Positions 48,537-56,856 of a DNA stretch of 64,000 bases are shown here, in pieces. The notes under the pieces were generated by a model. It searched no databases. It was not told where the DNA came from and saw nothing but the letters and a program-made list of their open reading frames with translations. Each line of letters starts with the position of its first letter. The first letter of the stretch is position 1. Location: contig DASYXY010000048.1 of assembly GCA_035934385.1 (NCBI GenBank), positions 1-64,000 of the forward strand, written 5' to 3'. Origin of the DNA: CF-118 sp035934385. Its GTDB lineage: Bacteria; Chloroflexota; Dormibacteria; Dormibacterales; Dormibacteraceae. The position numbers and the translations under genes are program-made.

Positions 48537-49147
48537 TGGCGGTATCGCTGGACCAGGTCAAGAAGCTCCGCGACCTTTCCGGGGCCGGGATGATGGATTG
48601 CAAGAGCGCGCTCGAGGAGGCGGACGGCGACCTCGAGAAGGCGTACACCATCCTGCGTGAGAAAGGAATCGCCAAGGCCGCCAAGCGGGCCGGCCGCTCG
48701 ACGGGCCAAGGCGTCGTCGAGGCGTACCTGCACAAGACGGGTGACGACTACCCGCCGCAGGTGGGCGTGCTCGTTGAGGTCAACTGCGAGACGGACTTCG
48801 TGGCCAAGGGCGATGACTTCCGGCGGCTGACTCGAGAGCTCGCGCTGCACATCGCGGCTGCCGGTCCGCGCTGGGTGTCGCGCGAGGACGTTCCTGACGA
48901 GATCCTGATCGAAGAACGAAACCTCTACGAGCGCAAGGCCGAGCAGGACGGGAAGCCGAAGCAGGCCGTCCCCAAGATCGTCGAAGGGCAGGTCGAGAAG
49001 TTCATCCAGGAGAACGTGCTGCTGGAGCAGCCGTACTTCCGCGACCCGAAGCGCCCCGTCAAGGACCTGATCGCGGAGAACGTCTCCAAGCTCCAGGAAA
49101 ACATCACCGTCAGGCGGTTCTCGCGCTTCAACGTCAGAGAGGCATAA
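48536..49147 (+). CDS. tsf: Elongation factor Ts
   Basis: The 203-aa nucleotide-exchange factor for EF-Tu has VKKLRDLSGAGMMDCKSALEEADGDLEKA, GIAKAAKRAGRST and VGVLVEVNCETDFVAKG. The C-terminal part is short, as in cyanobacteria and thermophiles. ATG 48536 overlaps the rpsB stop by 1 nt; GTG 48533 directly before it is also possible. Confidence 0.96.
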   Translation: MAVSLDQVKKLRDLSGAGMMDCKSALEEADGDLEKAYTILREKGIAKAAKRAGRSTGQGVVEAYLHKTGDDYPPQVGVLVEVNCETDFVAKGDDFRRLTRELALHIAAAGPRWVSREDVPDEILIEERNLYERKAEQDGKPKQAVPKIVEGQVEKFIQENVLLEQPYFRDPKRPVKDLIAENVSKLQENITVRRFSRFNVREA

Positions 49148-49161
49148 CCTCTAGGAGCACG

Positions 49162-49890
49162 ATGGTCGACCGTTCGCCCAAGTACAACCGCGTCCTGCTC
49201 AAGCTGAGCGGCGAAGCGCTCGGTGGGCAGCGCGATTACGGCATCGACCTCGAGGTCGTGCGCACGATCGCGGCGCAGATCAAGCGCGTCCACGAGATGG
49301 GCGTCCAGATCGCGCTGGTCGTCGGCGGCGGCAACATCTTTCGCGGCCTGGCTGCAAGCAACCAGGGCTTCGATCGCGCGACGGGCGACTACATGGGAAT
49401 GCTGGCCACGGTCATCAACGCCCTGGCATTGCAGGACGCGCTCGAGAGGACCGGCATTCCGGCGCGAACGATGACCGCGATCCAGATGCCGCAGGTCGCT
49501 GAGCCTTACATCCGCCGGCGCGCGGTGCGTCACCTGGAGAAGGGCCGCGTCGTCATCATGGCGGCCGGCACAGGCAACCCGTACTTCACGACGGACACCA
49601 CGGCCGCCCTGCGCGCCGTGGAGATCGAGGCGGACGTGATCCTCAAGGCGACTCGCGTCGACGGGGTCTACACCGCCGACCCGAAGCGCGATCCCAAGGC
49701 GGTGATGCTGCCGCGGCTCGACTACCTCGAGGTGCTCAATCGGGGCATCGAGGTCATGGACAACACCGCCTTGACGCTCTGCATGGACAATGACGTGCCG
49801 ATCGTGGTCTTCAACCTGCTCACGCCCGGCAACATCGAACGGGTCGTGCTCGGCGAAGAGATCGGCACGCTTGTGGGGGCTGGAACGTGA
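49162..49890 (+). CDS. pyrH: UMP kinase
   Basis: The 242-aa enzyme phosphorylates UMP to UDP. It starts YNRVLLKLSGEALGG, with VVGGGNIFRGL, TGDYMGMLATVINALALQD, and GTGNPYFTTDTTAAL. AGGAG 6 nt upstream supports ATG 49162. It overlaps frr by 4 nt. Confidence 0.97.
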   Translation: MVDRSPKYNRVLLKLSGEALGGQRDYGIDLEVVRTIAAQIKRVHEMGVQIALVVGGGNIFRGLAASNQGFDRATGDYMGMLATVINALALQDALERTGIPARTMTAIQMPQVAEPYIRRRAVRHLEKGRVVIMAAGTGNPYFTTDTTAALRAVEIEADVILKATRVDGVYTADPKRDPKAVMLPRLDYLEVLNRGIEVMDNTALTLCMDNDVPIVVFNLLTPGNIERVVLGEEIGTLVGAGT

Positions 49891-50444
49891 TCGATCCCAT
49901 CCTTCGCGACGCCGAGTCGAAGATGGCCAAATCGGTCGACCACTTCGGCGGCGAGCTCGCGACCATCCGCACCGGCCGCGCCAATCCCGCCCTGATCGAC
50001 AAGGTGATGGTCCCCTACTACGGGACGCCGACTCCGCTCAACCAGCTGGCGCAGATCAGCGCGCCGGAGCCGAGGCTGCTGGTGGTGCAGGTCTACGACA
50101 AGAGCCAGATCGGCGCGATCGAGAAGGCGCTGCGCTCGGGAGACATGGGCCTGAACCCCGCCAATGACGGCCAGCTGATCCGCGTGCCCATCCCGCCCCT
50201 GACCGAAGAGCGGCGCAAGGAGTACGTGCGCCTGGTGCGGCAGAAGGCTGAGGAGGCGAGGGTGGCGATCCGCAACGTCCGCCGCGACGAGATCCATCGA
50301 CTCGACCAGATGACCAAGAACGGCGAGGTGGCGGAGGACGACTCCAAGCGCGGGCACGCCCGCCTGCAGAAGATCACCGAGGCTCAGGTCGAGCGCGTGG
50401 ACGCGCTGGCGGCGCGGAAAGAGCACGAGGTTCTCGAGGTCTAG
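49887..50444 (+). CDS. frr: Ribosome recycling factor
   Basis: The 185-aa protein splits post-termination ribosomes with EF-G. It has FGGELATIRTGRANPALIDKV, VPYYGTPTPLNQLAQI, and the C-terminal helix VAIRNVRRDEIHRLDQM. Length is normal. GTG 49887 overlaps pyrH. Confidence 0.97.
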   Translation: MIDPILRDAESKMAKSVDHFGGELATIRTGRANPALIDKVMVPYYGTPTPLNQLAQISAPEPRLLVVQVYDKSQIGAIEKALRSGDMGLNPANDGQLIRVPIPPLTEERRKEYVRLVRQKAEEARVAIRNVRRDEIHRLDQMTKNGEVAEDDSKRGHARLQKITEAQVERVDALAARKEHEVLEV

Positions 50445-50453
50445 CCTCACCGG

Positions 50454-50459
50454 TACTCT
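50454..50459 (+). promoter_or_regulatory. Candidate uppS promoter (-10 TACTCT)
   Basis: GGTACTCT with TACTCT at 50454-50459 lies just after frr. If used, transcription starts near 50466, so a start at TTG 50460 would be excluded and TTG 50469 or GTG 50484 favoured. Confidence 0.45.
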
Positions 50460-50468
50460 TTGAGGGCC

Positions 50469-51209
50469 TTGCCCGCCTCGTCAGTGCCCCGTCACATCGG
50501 CATCATCATGGACGGCAACGGCCGCTGGGCCCGCGGCAAGGGCAGGCCGGCGAGCTTCGGCCACCGCGCAGGCGTGCGCGCAATCAAGCGGGTGCTCGAG
50601 GGCTGCGAGCAGCTGGGCGTCGAGGTCCTCTCCGTTTATGCGTTCTCGACGGAAAACTGGTCGCGGCCACGAGCCGAGGTGCGCGCACTCATCCGCCTGT
50701 TCCACGAGACCATGCAGCGGGAGATCGACGAGATGCACCGGCGCGGCGTGCGCATCGTCGTCAGCGGACGGCGCGACGAGCTGTCGAGTCGCATGCGTGA
50801 TCGCATCGATGAAGCGATCGCCCGCACGTCGCGCAACACGAACGGTGTGCTCAACGTTTGCTTGAACTACGGCGGCCGAGCCGAAATCGTCGACGCCGTG
50901 CGGCAGATCGCAGCTGCAGGTATCAGCGCCGATCAGGTCGACGAGGCTGCCATCTCGGCCCGCCTCTACAACCCGGACCTGCCCGATCCCGACCTGATCA
51001 TCCGCACCGCGGGCGAGCACCGCGTGAGCAATTTCCTGCTCTGGCAGTCGGCGTACTCCGAGATGCTCGTCACCGAGCGCCTCTGGCCTGATTTCGACGT
51101 CGAAGACCTCAAGGCCGCCATCGCCGAATACGCGTCCCGCATCCGGCGCTTCGGTGGACGGCCCGACAGCGAGCCCAGTCTCGAGGCCGCCGGGGGGGCG
51201 CGTTCATGA
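50469..51209 (+). CDS. uppS: Isoprenyl transferase (undecaprenyl diphosphate synthase-like)
   Basis: The 246-aa cis-prenyltransferase builds the lipid carrier for cell-wall synthesis. Diagnostic motifs are HIGIIMDGNGRWARGKG (catalytic Asp), HRAGVRAIKRVLEGC, YAFSTENWSRP and the late DLIIRTAGEHRVSNFLLWQ. The start is uncertain: TTG 50460, TTG 50469 and GTG 50484 all keep the motifs; 50469 is 9 nt after the -10 box. It overlaps cdsA by 4 nt. Confidence 0.94.
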   Translation: MPASSVPRHIGIIMDGNGRWARGKGRPASFGHRAGVRAIKRVLEGCEQLGVEVLSVYAFSTENWSRPRAEVRALIRLFHETMQREIDEMHRRGVRIVVSGRRDELSSRMRDRIDEAIARTSRNTNGVLNVCLNYGGRAEIVDAVRQIAAAGISADQVDEAAISARLYNPDLPDPDLIIRTAGEHRVSNFLLWQSAYSEMLVTERLWPDFDVEDLKAAIAEYASRIRRFGGRPDSEPSLEAAGGARS

Positions 51210-52054
51210 CCACAACTCGCACCCCGCCCGCCTGGAGCATCAAGCCGAGCCCGCTGATGGTCCGCATCCTCAGCGCGTTCGTCTTCATCGGCGTGGTCGT
51301 CGGCGCGATCTTCGGCGGCACGTACACGGTGTATGCCCTCGTCATCCTGCTTGCGGGCCTGGCCCTGTGGGAGTTCCGTGGGCTGTCGGATGGTATGGGC
51401 TTCCGCGCTCCGCTCTGGCTGCTGTTCCCCCTCGGCGCGTTCTTCGCGTTCAGCGGCACGGTGCTCAAGCATGTGGACGTCGCGATCGTGCTGTCGCTCG
51501 CGCTCGTCGGGGGACTCGGCACATTTCTGGTCGTGCCCGGCCGGCGCCAGGGTCTCGGGCGGTGGGCTATGGGGATGGCCGGTGCGCTGTATATCGGGAT
51601 GCCGTTCAACTACTACCTGCTGCTGTACACGGCGAAACCCAACGGACTCGTCTGGACGGTGTTCACGGTGTTCGCGGTCATCGCCGGCGACGCGGCGGCG
51701 CTGCTGGTCGGCAGCCGCTTCGGACGCCATCCATTCTTCGCGACGATCAGCCCGAAAAAGACGGTCGAGGGCGCGGTGGCCGGCGTCGTCGCGTCCGTCA
51801 TCACGATGTTCGTCGGCGTGTCAGGGGTGCTGGGCATATCGCCGGTACACGCCGTGGTGCTCGGGGTGCTGGTCGGCCTGAGCGCGATCATGGGCGACCT
51901 GGTCGAGTCCCAGATGAAGCGGATCGCAGAGGTCAAGGACTCTTCGAACCTGATCCCAGGGCACGGCGGCGTGCTCGACCGCCTGGACTCGATTCTGTTC
52001 CCGCCGATCCTCGTCTATTTCTATGTGTCGATGTTCGGGCTGCTGACCCGGTGA
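51206..52054 (+). CDS. cdsA: Phosphatidate cytidylyltransferase
   Basis: This 282-aa membrane enzyme makes CDP-diacylglycerol for phospholipids. About eight membrane segments are visible, and the signature is in ESQMKRIAEVKDSSNLIPGHGGVLDRLDS near the C-terminus (key residues K-D-S...PGHGG..DR.DS). ATG 51206 overlaps the uppS stop; its stop overlaps the dxr GTG. Confidence 0.94.
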   Translation: MTTTRTPPAWSIKPSPLMVRILSAFVFIGVVVGAIFGGTYTVYALVILLAGLALWEFRGLSDGMGFRAPLWLLFPLGAFFAFSGTVLKHVDVAIVLSLALVGGLGTFLVVPGRRQGLGRWAMGMAGALYIGMPFNYYLLLYTAKPNGLVWTVFTVFAVIAGDAAALLVGSRFGRHPFFATISPKKTVEGAVAGVVASVITMFVGVSGVLGISPVHAVVLGVLVGLSAIMGDLVESQMKRIAEVKDSSNLIPGHGGVLDRLDSILFPPILVYFYVSMFGLLTR

Positions 52055-53145
52055 CGCGGCCGGCGAACGTCGCCATCCTCGGCGCCACCGGCTCGATCGG
52101 CCGGCAGGCCCTCGACGTCATCGACCGCAACCCGTCGCGATTGAAGCTCTTCGGTCTTACCGAGGGCACGCGCACGGCCGCGCACCGCGCCGAGTACGTC
52201 ATCCAGGGCCAGGCCGGTGACCCGGATTTCGACGCCCGTGTGCAGACGATGGTCACAGACCCTCGCTGCGACCTGGTGCTCGTCGCGATCCCTGGAGCGC
52301 GCGCTCTGCCCCCGACCCTGGCCGCGCTCAAGGCGGGGAAGGAGATCGCGCTCGCCACCAAGGAAGTGCTCGTGATGGCCGGGTCGCTGGTGATGAAGGC
52401 GGCAGGCGAGCGCGGTGTCCGGCCCGTCGACTCCGAGCACAGCGCGATCTGGCAGTGCCTCTGGGGTGAGCAGCGCGAGAACGTGCGCCGCCTCCTGATC
52501 ACGGCATCCGGCGGTCCGTTCTGGGCCCACCCCGACCTCGACCTCGACCGCGTCACGGTCGAGCAGGCCCTGAACCATCCTCGCTGGTCGATGGGTCCCA
52601 AAGTCACCATCGACTCGGCCACCTTGATGAACAAGGGGCTCGAGGTGATCGAGGCGCATCACCTGTTCGACGTCCCGCTCGACCGGGTCGCCGTATCCAT
52701 CCACCCCCAGAGCATCGTTCACTCTGTCGTGGAGTTCGTCGACGGGTCGCTCAAGGCTCAGCTCGGCCGGCCCGACATGCGATTGCCGATCGCGGTCGCG
52801 CTCGCCTACCCGGACCGGCTGCCCGACGCAGTGCCGCCCGTGCAGCTCGAGGAGCTGTCCGGGCTCGAGTTCCACGCCCTCGACGAGGAGCGGTTTCCTG
52901 CGGTTCGGCTGGCCCGCGACGCGGCCGCGGCCGGACACGGCAGACCCGCCGTGCTGAATGCCGCGAACGAGGAGGCGGTCGGCGCGTTCCTGTCCGGCGA
53001 GCTGCCCTTCAGCGCCATCATCCCGACCGTCGAGCGCGCACTCGCGGCGTATCCAGGCGGTGGCGAAGACCTCGCCGACGTGCTCGACGCGGATCGCTGG
53101 ACACGGGAGTACCTCGGCGCCAAGTTCGGTAGGCTGAGGGCGTGA
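52051..53145 (+). CDS. dxr: 1-deoxy-D-xylulose 5-phosphate reductoisomerase (compact)
   Basis: The 364-aa enzyme commits carbon to the MEP isoprenoid pathway. NADPH motif VAILGATGSIGRQALDVI; LATKEVLVMAG; active-site PVDSEHSAIWQCL, ITASGGPFW and KVTIDSATLMNKGLEVIEA. The family usually has about 385-400 aa; here about 25-30 residues are missing in the N-terminal domain after the Rossmann motif. GTG 52051 was chosen; the open frame further upstream lies in cdsA. ispG, also MEP pathway, is three genes on. Confidence 0.95.
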   Translation: MTRPANVAILGATGSIGRQALDVIDRNPSRLKLFGLTEGTRTAAHRAEYVIQGQAGDPDFDARVQTMVTDPRCDLVLVAIPGARALPPTLAALKAGKEIALATKEVLVMAGSLVMKAAGERGVRPVDSEHSAIWQCLWGEQRENVRRLLITASGGPFWAHPDLDLDRVTVEQALNHPRWSMGPKVTIDSATLMNKGLEVIEAHHLFDVPLDRVAVSIHPQSIVHSVVEFVDGSLKAQLGRPDMRLPIAVALAYPDRLPDAVPPVQLEELSGLEFHALDEERFPAVRLARDAAAAGHGRPAVLNAANEEAVGAFLSGELPFSAIIPTVERALAAYPGGGEDLADVLDADRWTREYLGAKFGRLRA

Positions 53146-54206
53146 GCGCGATCGAGTCCGACGTTCTCGTTGTGATCGGGATCGCGGTCATGTTCCTGCT
53201 CCTCATCGCGCCCCACGAGGGCGGCCACTTCCTGGTGGCGAAGCTGTGCGGCGTTCGCGTCATCGAGTTCTCGATTGGGGCGGGCACCAGGCTCTGGTCG
53301 ACGACACGCAACGGCACGCTCTACGCGATCCGGCTGGTCCCCATCATCGGCTACGTCCGCATGGGTGGCATGGAGGCCGGCGACTTCGAAGAGCCCAACG
53401 GGTTTCACTCCAAGGCGCCGCTGCAACGCATCGCGATCCTGCTCGCCGGCCCGGCGGCGAACTTCGTCGTGGCGGTCGTACTGATCACAGGGTTCTGGCT
53501 GACCCAGCTCAACAGCGACCCGGGCAAGGTCGTGGCGATCAACACCGATTCGGTCGCAGCCGCGGCCGGGATCCGTCCCGGGGACCACATCAAGACGGTG
53601 AACGGCAGAGTGATCACCGCCCCCGAGAACATCCAGCAGCAGGAGCTGGCAGCGGCCGGCGCGCCGATCGCGATCACGGGCACCCACGCCGACGGCACCG
53701 CCTTCACGGTCGTTGTCACCCCCGTGTGCAAGAACGGCGCCTGTCAGATCGGAGTCTTCATCGCCCGCATCATCACTCCGCTGACCGCGGTGCAGGAGGG
53801 CGTGACGTTTCCGTTCCAGGCGCTGCAGTTCATCGCCCAGGGCATGGCCGCGCTCGTGACCGGCCAGGTGCCGGGTGGTCTGTTCGGAAAGAACGGCCTG
53901 ACCGGCCCGATCGGCATCGCCGCGATCACGTATAACGCCGTCAACCAGGGACCGGCGAACTACGTCTGGCTGGTGGCGCTGCTGTCGATAGCGCTTGGCG
54001 TGACCAACCTGCTTCCACTGCTGGCGCTCGACGGCGGCCGCATCGTGGTCGTGATCATCGAATGGCTGCGGCGCCGTCCGTTCGACCGCAACGCCGAGCT
54101 CAACTTCCAGCGGTTCGGGCTTGTCGCGCTGCTCGCGCTCGCCGCCGTCATCAGCTTCGTCGACATCCAGCGCATCGCCAGCGGGCAGTTTTCAGGCGTG
54201 CACTGA
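53142..54206 (+). CDS. rseP: Site-2 zinc protease RseP
   Basis: The 354-aa intramembrane metalloprotease has HEGGH (residues 25-29) in its first membrane helix, GVRVIEFSIGAGTRLW and YVRMGGMEAGD, one PDZ domain (about 120-190; GIRPGDHIKTVNGR) and the distal zinc ligand in LLALDGGRIVV. It probably releases anti-sigma factors; no sigma/anti-sigma pair is in this window. GTG 53142 overlaps dxr by 4 nt. Confidence 0.93.
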   Translation: MSAIESDVLVVIGIAVMFLLLIAPHEGGHFLVAKLCGVRVIEFSIGAGTRLWSTTRNGTLYAIRLVPIIGYVRMGGMEAGDFEEPNGFHSKAPLQRIAILLAGPAANFVVAVVLITGFWLTQLNSDPGKVVAINTDSVAAAAGIRPGDHIKTVNGRVITAPENIQQQELAAAGAPIAITGTHADGTAFTVVVTPVCKNGACQIGVFIARIITPLTAVQEGVTFPFQALQFIAQGMAALVTGQVPGGLFGKNGLTGPIGIAAITYNAVNQGPANYVWLVALLSIALGVTNLLPLLALDGGRIVVVIIEWLRRRPFDRNAELNFQRFGLVALLALAAVISFVDIQRIASGQFSGVH

Positions 54207-55324
54207 TGGTCACCCGCCGGAAGTCAATCCCCGTCAACGTTGGCGGCGTCGTGATCGGCGGCGCGGCGCCCATCGCTGTGCAGACCATGACGAAGACCGA
54301 CACGCGCGACGTCAAGGCGACGCTGCGCCAGATCCACGAGCTGAAGGAAGCCGGATGCGAGATCGTCAGGCCCGCCGTCCCCGATCACGAGGCAGCCGAA
54401 GCCCTGAAAGAAATCGTCAAGGGCTCGCCGCTCCCGGTGATCGCGGACATCCACTACGACCACACGCTAGCGCTGATGGCGATCGAGGCGGGCGTCCACT
54501 GCCTCCGGCTGAACCCGGGCAACATCCCCGATCGGGACAAGGTCGTGAAGGTCGTCACCGCGGCGAAGGAGCGGCAGATTCCCTTCCGGATCGGCGTGAA
54601 CGCCGGCTCGCTGCCCGAAGAGGTGCACAAGAGCATGCGCGAGCAGCACCAGATCGACCGCGATGACCGGGAGCGCACCGCCGAGCGGATGGTCGAGGTC
54701 GCGCTCGGCCACTGCAAGATCCTCGAGGAGCTCGACTACGGACCGGGGTTCGTCAAGGTCTCGCTGAAAGCGACTGACGTCTGGACCAACGTCCTCGCCA
54801 ACCGCAAGTTCGCCGCCGCACGCCCGTACCCTATCCACCTCGGTGTGACGGAGTCCGGGCCGGTGCAGGCCGGCAGCATCCGCAGCGCCGTCGGCATGGG
54901 CATCCTGCTGAGCGAAGGCATCGGCGACACGATCCGGGTGTCGCTGGCGACGTCAGATCCTCGGGAGGAGGTCCGCGTCGCGCACGAGATCCTGAAGACA
55001 CTCGCCATTCGCAATGAGAGCCCGACCCTCGTGGCGTGCCCGACGTGCGGCCGGCTCGAGTACGACATGGTGCCGACGGTCAAGGCGGTCGAGGCGCACA
55101 TCGCGGCCCTGAAGGTCCCGATCACGGTGGCGGTGATGGGCTGCGTAGTCAATGGCCCTGCCGAGGCCCGGCACGCCGACATCGGCGTCACCGGGGGTCG
55201 CGGGAAGGGAGTGATTTTCAAGAAAGGTAAGCTGTACCGCACGGTGCCCCAGGAAGAGCTCCTGCAAGTGCTGCTGGCCGAGATCGACGCGATCGCGGCC
55301 GAGCACGCTCCGCTCCCGTCCTAG
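54206..55324 (+). CDS. ispG: 4-hydroxy-3-methylbut-2-enyl diphosphate synthase
   Basis: The 372-aa iron-sulfur enzyme performs the penultimate MEP step. TIM-barrel half: PIAVQTMTKTDTRDVKATL, GCEIVRPAVPDHEAAEAL and ADIHYDHTLAL. The [4Fe-4S] cysteines lie in ACPTCGR and MGCVVNGPAEA, with the conserved GKGVIFKKGK at the end. ATG 54206 overlaps the rseP stop; frames open further upstream were not used. Confidence 0.95.
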   Translation: MVTRRKSIPVNVGGVVIGGAAPIAVQTMTKTDTRDVKATLRQIHELKEAGCEIVRPAVPDHEAAEALKEIVKGSPLPVIADIHYDHTLALMAIEAGVHCLRLNPGNIPDRDKVVKVVTAAKERQIPFRIGVNAGSLPEEVHKSMREQHQIDRDDRERTAERMVEVALGHCKILEELDYGPGFVKVSLKATDVWTNVLANRKFAAARPYPIHLGVTESGPVQAGSIRSAVGMGILLSEGIGDTIRVSLATSDPREEVRVAHEILKTLAIRNESPTLVACPTCGRLEYDMVPTVKAVEAHIAALKVPITVAVMGCVVNGPAEARHADIGVTGGRGKGVIFKKGKLYRTVPQEELLQVLLAEIDAIAAEHAPLPS

Positions 55325-55386
55325 CCCGGCTCTCGTCTGCCGGGCGTTGACGCGACTCTGATCAATCACTCTTGGAGCGAAAAGGC

Positions 55387-56853
55387 GTGAAACAGGAAAC
55401 CGAAGAGCAGCAGGATTTCGTGAAGGACATCACCAAGATGTCCGTCGACTTCGACCGCTGGTACACCGACGTCGTCCGCAAGGCAGAGCTTGCGGACTGG
55501 TCCGGGGTCCGCGGCATGATGGTCGTCCGGCCCTACGGCTGGGCGATGTGGGAAGCGATCCAGCGCGCCTTCGACGACATGATCAAGGAGAGCGGGCACG
55601 AGAACTGGGCGTTCCCGCTGCTGATCCCTCGGAGCCTCCTGGTCAAGGAGGCCGAGCACATCGAGGGTTTCGGCCCCGAGGTCGCGTGGGTCACGAAGGC
55701 CGGCGCCGCAATGGAGGAGCTCGAGGAACCGCTGGCGGTGAGGCCAACGTCGGAGACGATCATCGGCCACACGATCCGGCGCTACATCCAGAGCCACCGC
55801 GACCTGCCGAAGCTGACCAACCAGTGGAACAGCGTCATGCGCTGGGAGATGCGCTCGCGCCTTTTCCTGCGCAGCCGCGAGTTCTGGTGGCAGGAAGGAC
55901 ACACGTTCCACGCCTCGGCGCAGGAGGCGATCGAGGAGGCTGATCTGATCCTCGACTACTACAGGGCGATTGCCGAGGACTGGCTCGCGGTGCCAGTGCT
56001 GGCCGGCAAGAAATCGCCTGCCGAAACCTTTCCTGGTGCGGTGCACACGCTCACCATCGAAGGCTTGATGCGGGACGGGCTTGCGCTGCAGATGGGCACG
56101 TCGCACTACTTCGGCCAGAACTTTGCGCGCGCCTACGACATCTCCTTCTCCAACAAGGAGAACGAGCGCGAGCTCTGCTACTCCACCTCGTGGGGCATCA
56201 GCACCCGCATGGTTGGCGCGATCGTGATGGCGCACGGCGACGACTCCGGCTTGATCGTGCCACCCAGGGTTGCGCCGGTCCAGGTCGTGGTCGTCCCGAT
56301 CTTTCGTGACGCGGAGAGCCGCAGCAAGGTGGAGAGGTTCATCAACGGCTGGGCGCCGGAGCTCAAGGCCGCGGGCATCCGCGCCCGCGTCGACTGGCGC
56401 GATGACCGGCCGGGCGACAAGTACGCGCACTGGGAGCTCAAGGGCGTGCCTCTGCGACTGAACGTCGGAGGTCGGGACGCGGACGCCCGGCAGGTCGAGC
56501 TGGTCGACCGGCTGTCGCGGGAGAAGCGGTCGCTTCCAGCTGCCGGGATAGCGTCGGCGCTGAGAGGCGAGCTGGATTCGTTCCAGAGCCGGCTGTTCGA
56601 ACGGGCGCAGGCATTTCTGCGGGCAAGCACGTTCGAGCTCTCAACGCTCGACGAGGTGATCGCGCACTTCCGCGACCGCGGCGGGATCGCGTGGGTCAAC
56701 TGGTGTGGGGAAGAGGGCGAGGAGGCGCGCATCAAGACCGACGCGGGCGGCGTGACCATCCGCACCATCGACGAGGGCGCGAAGGTGTCAGGCAAATGCT
56801 TCGTGTGCGGGCAGCCCGCGAGATTCCGGGTCGCCCTCGCGAAAGCGTACTGA
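55387..56853 (+). CDS. proS: Prolyl-tRNA synthetase, type 3 (archaeal/eukaryote-like)
   Basis: The 488-aa class II synthetase has DFDRWYTDVVRKAELAD, GMMVVRPYGWAMWEAIQ, LAVRPTSETIIG (motif 2 region PTSE), FLRSREFWWQEGHT and VMAHGDDSGLIVPPRVAP (motif 3). It lacks the bacterial INS editing domain and ends with a C-terminal zinc-like domain with Cys (CFVCGQPARFRVALAKAY). GTG 55387 has GGAG 9 nt upstream; TTG 55372 adds five residues. Confidence 0.94.
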   Translation: MKQETEEQQDFVKDITKMSVDFDRWYTDVVRKAELADWSGVRGMMVVRPYGWAMWEAIQRAFDDMIKESGHENWAFPLLIPRSLLVKEAEHIEGFGPEVAWVTKAGAAMEELEEPLAVRPTSETIIGHTIRRYIQSHRDLPKLTNQWNSVMRWEMRSRLFLRSREFWWQEGHTFHASAQEAIEEADLILDYYRAIAEDWLAVPVLAGKKSPAETFPGAVHTLTIEGLMRDGLALQMGTSHYFGQNFARAYDISFSNKENERELCYSTSWGISTRMVGAIVMAHGDDSGLIVPPRVAPVQVVVVPIFRDAESRSKVERFINGWAPELKAAGIRARVDWRDDRPGDKYAHWELKGVPLRLNVGGRDADARQVELVDRLSREKRSLPAAGIASALRGELDSFQSRLFERAQAFLRASTFELSTLDEVIAHFRDRGGIAWVNWCGEEGEEARIKTDAGGVTIRTIDEGAKVSGKCFVCGQPARFRVALAKAY

Positions 56854-56856
56854 CGT

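Noticed and set aside
51154..52050. N-terminal extension of dxr across cdsA
   Set aside because: It is out-of-frame cdsA sequence; DXR homology starts after GTG 52051.
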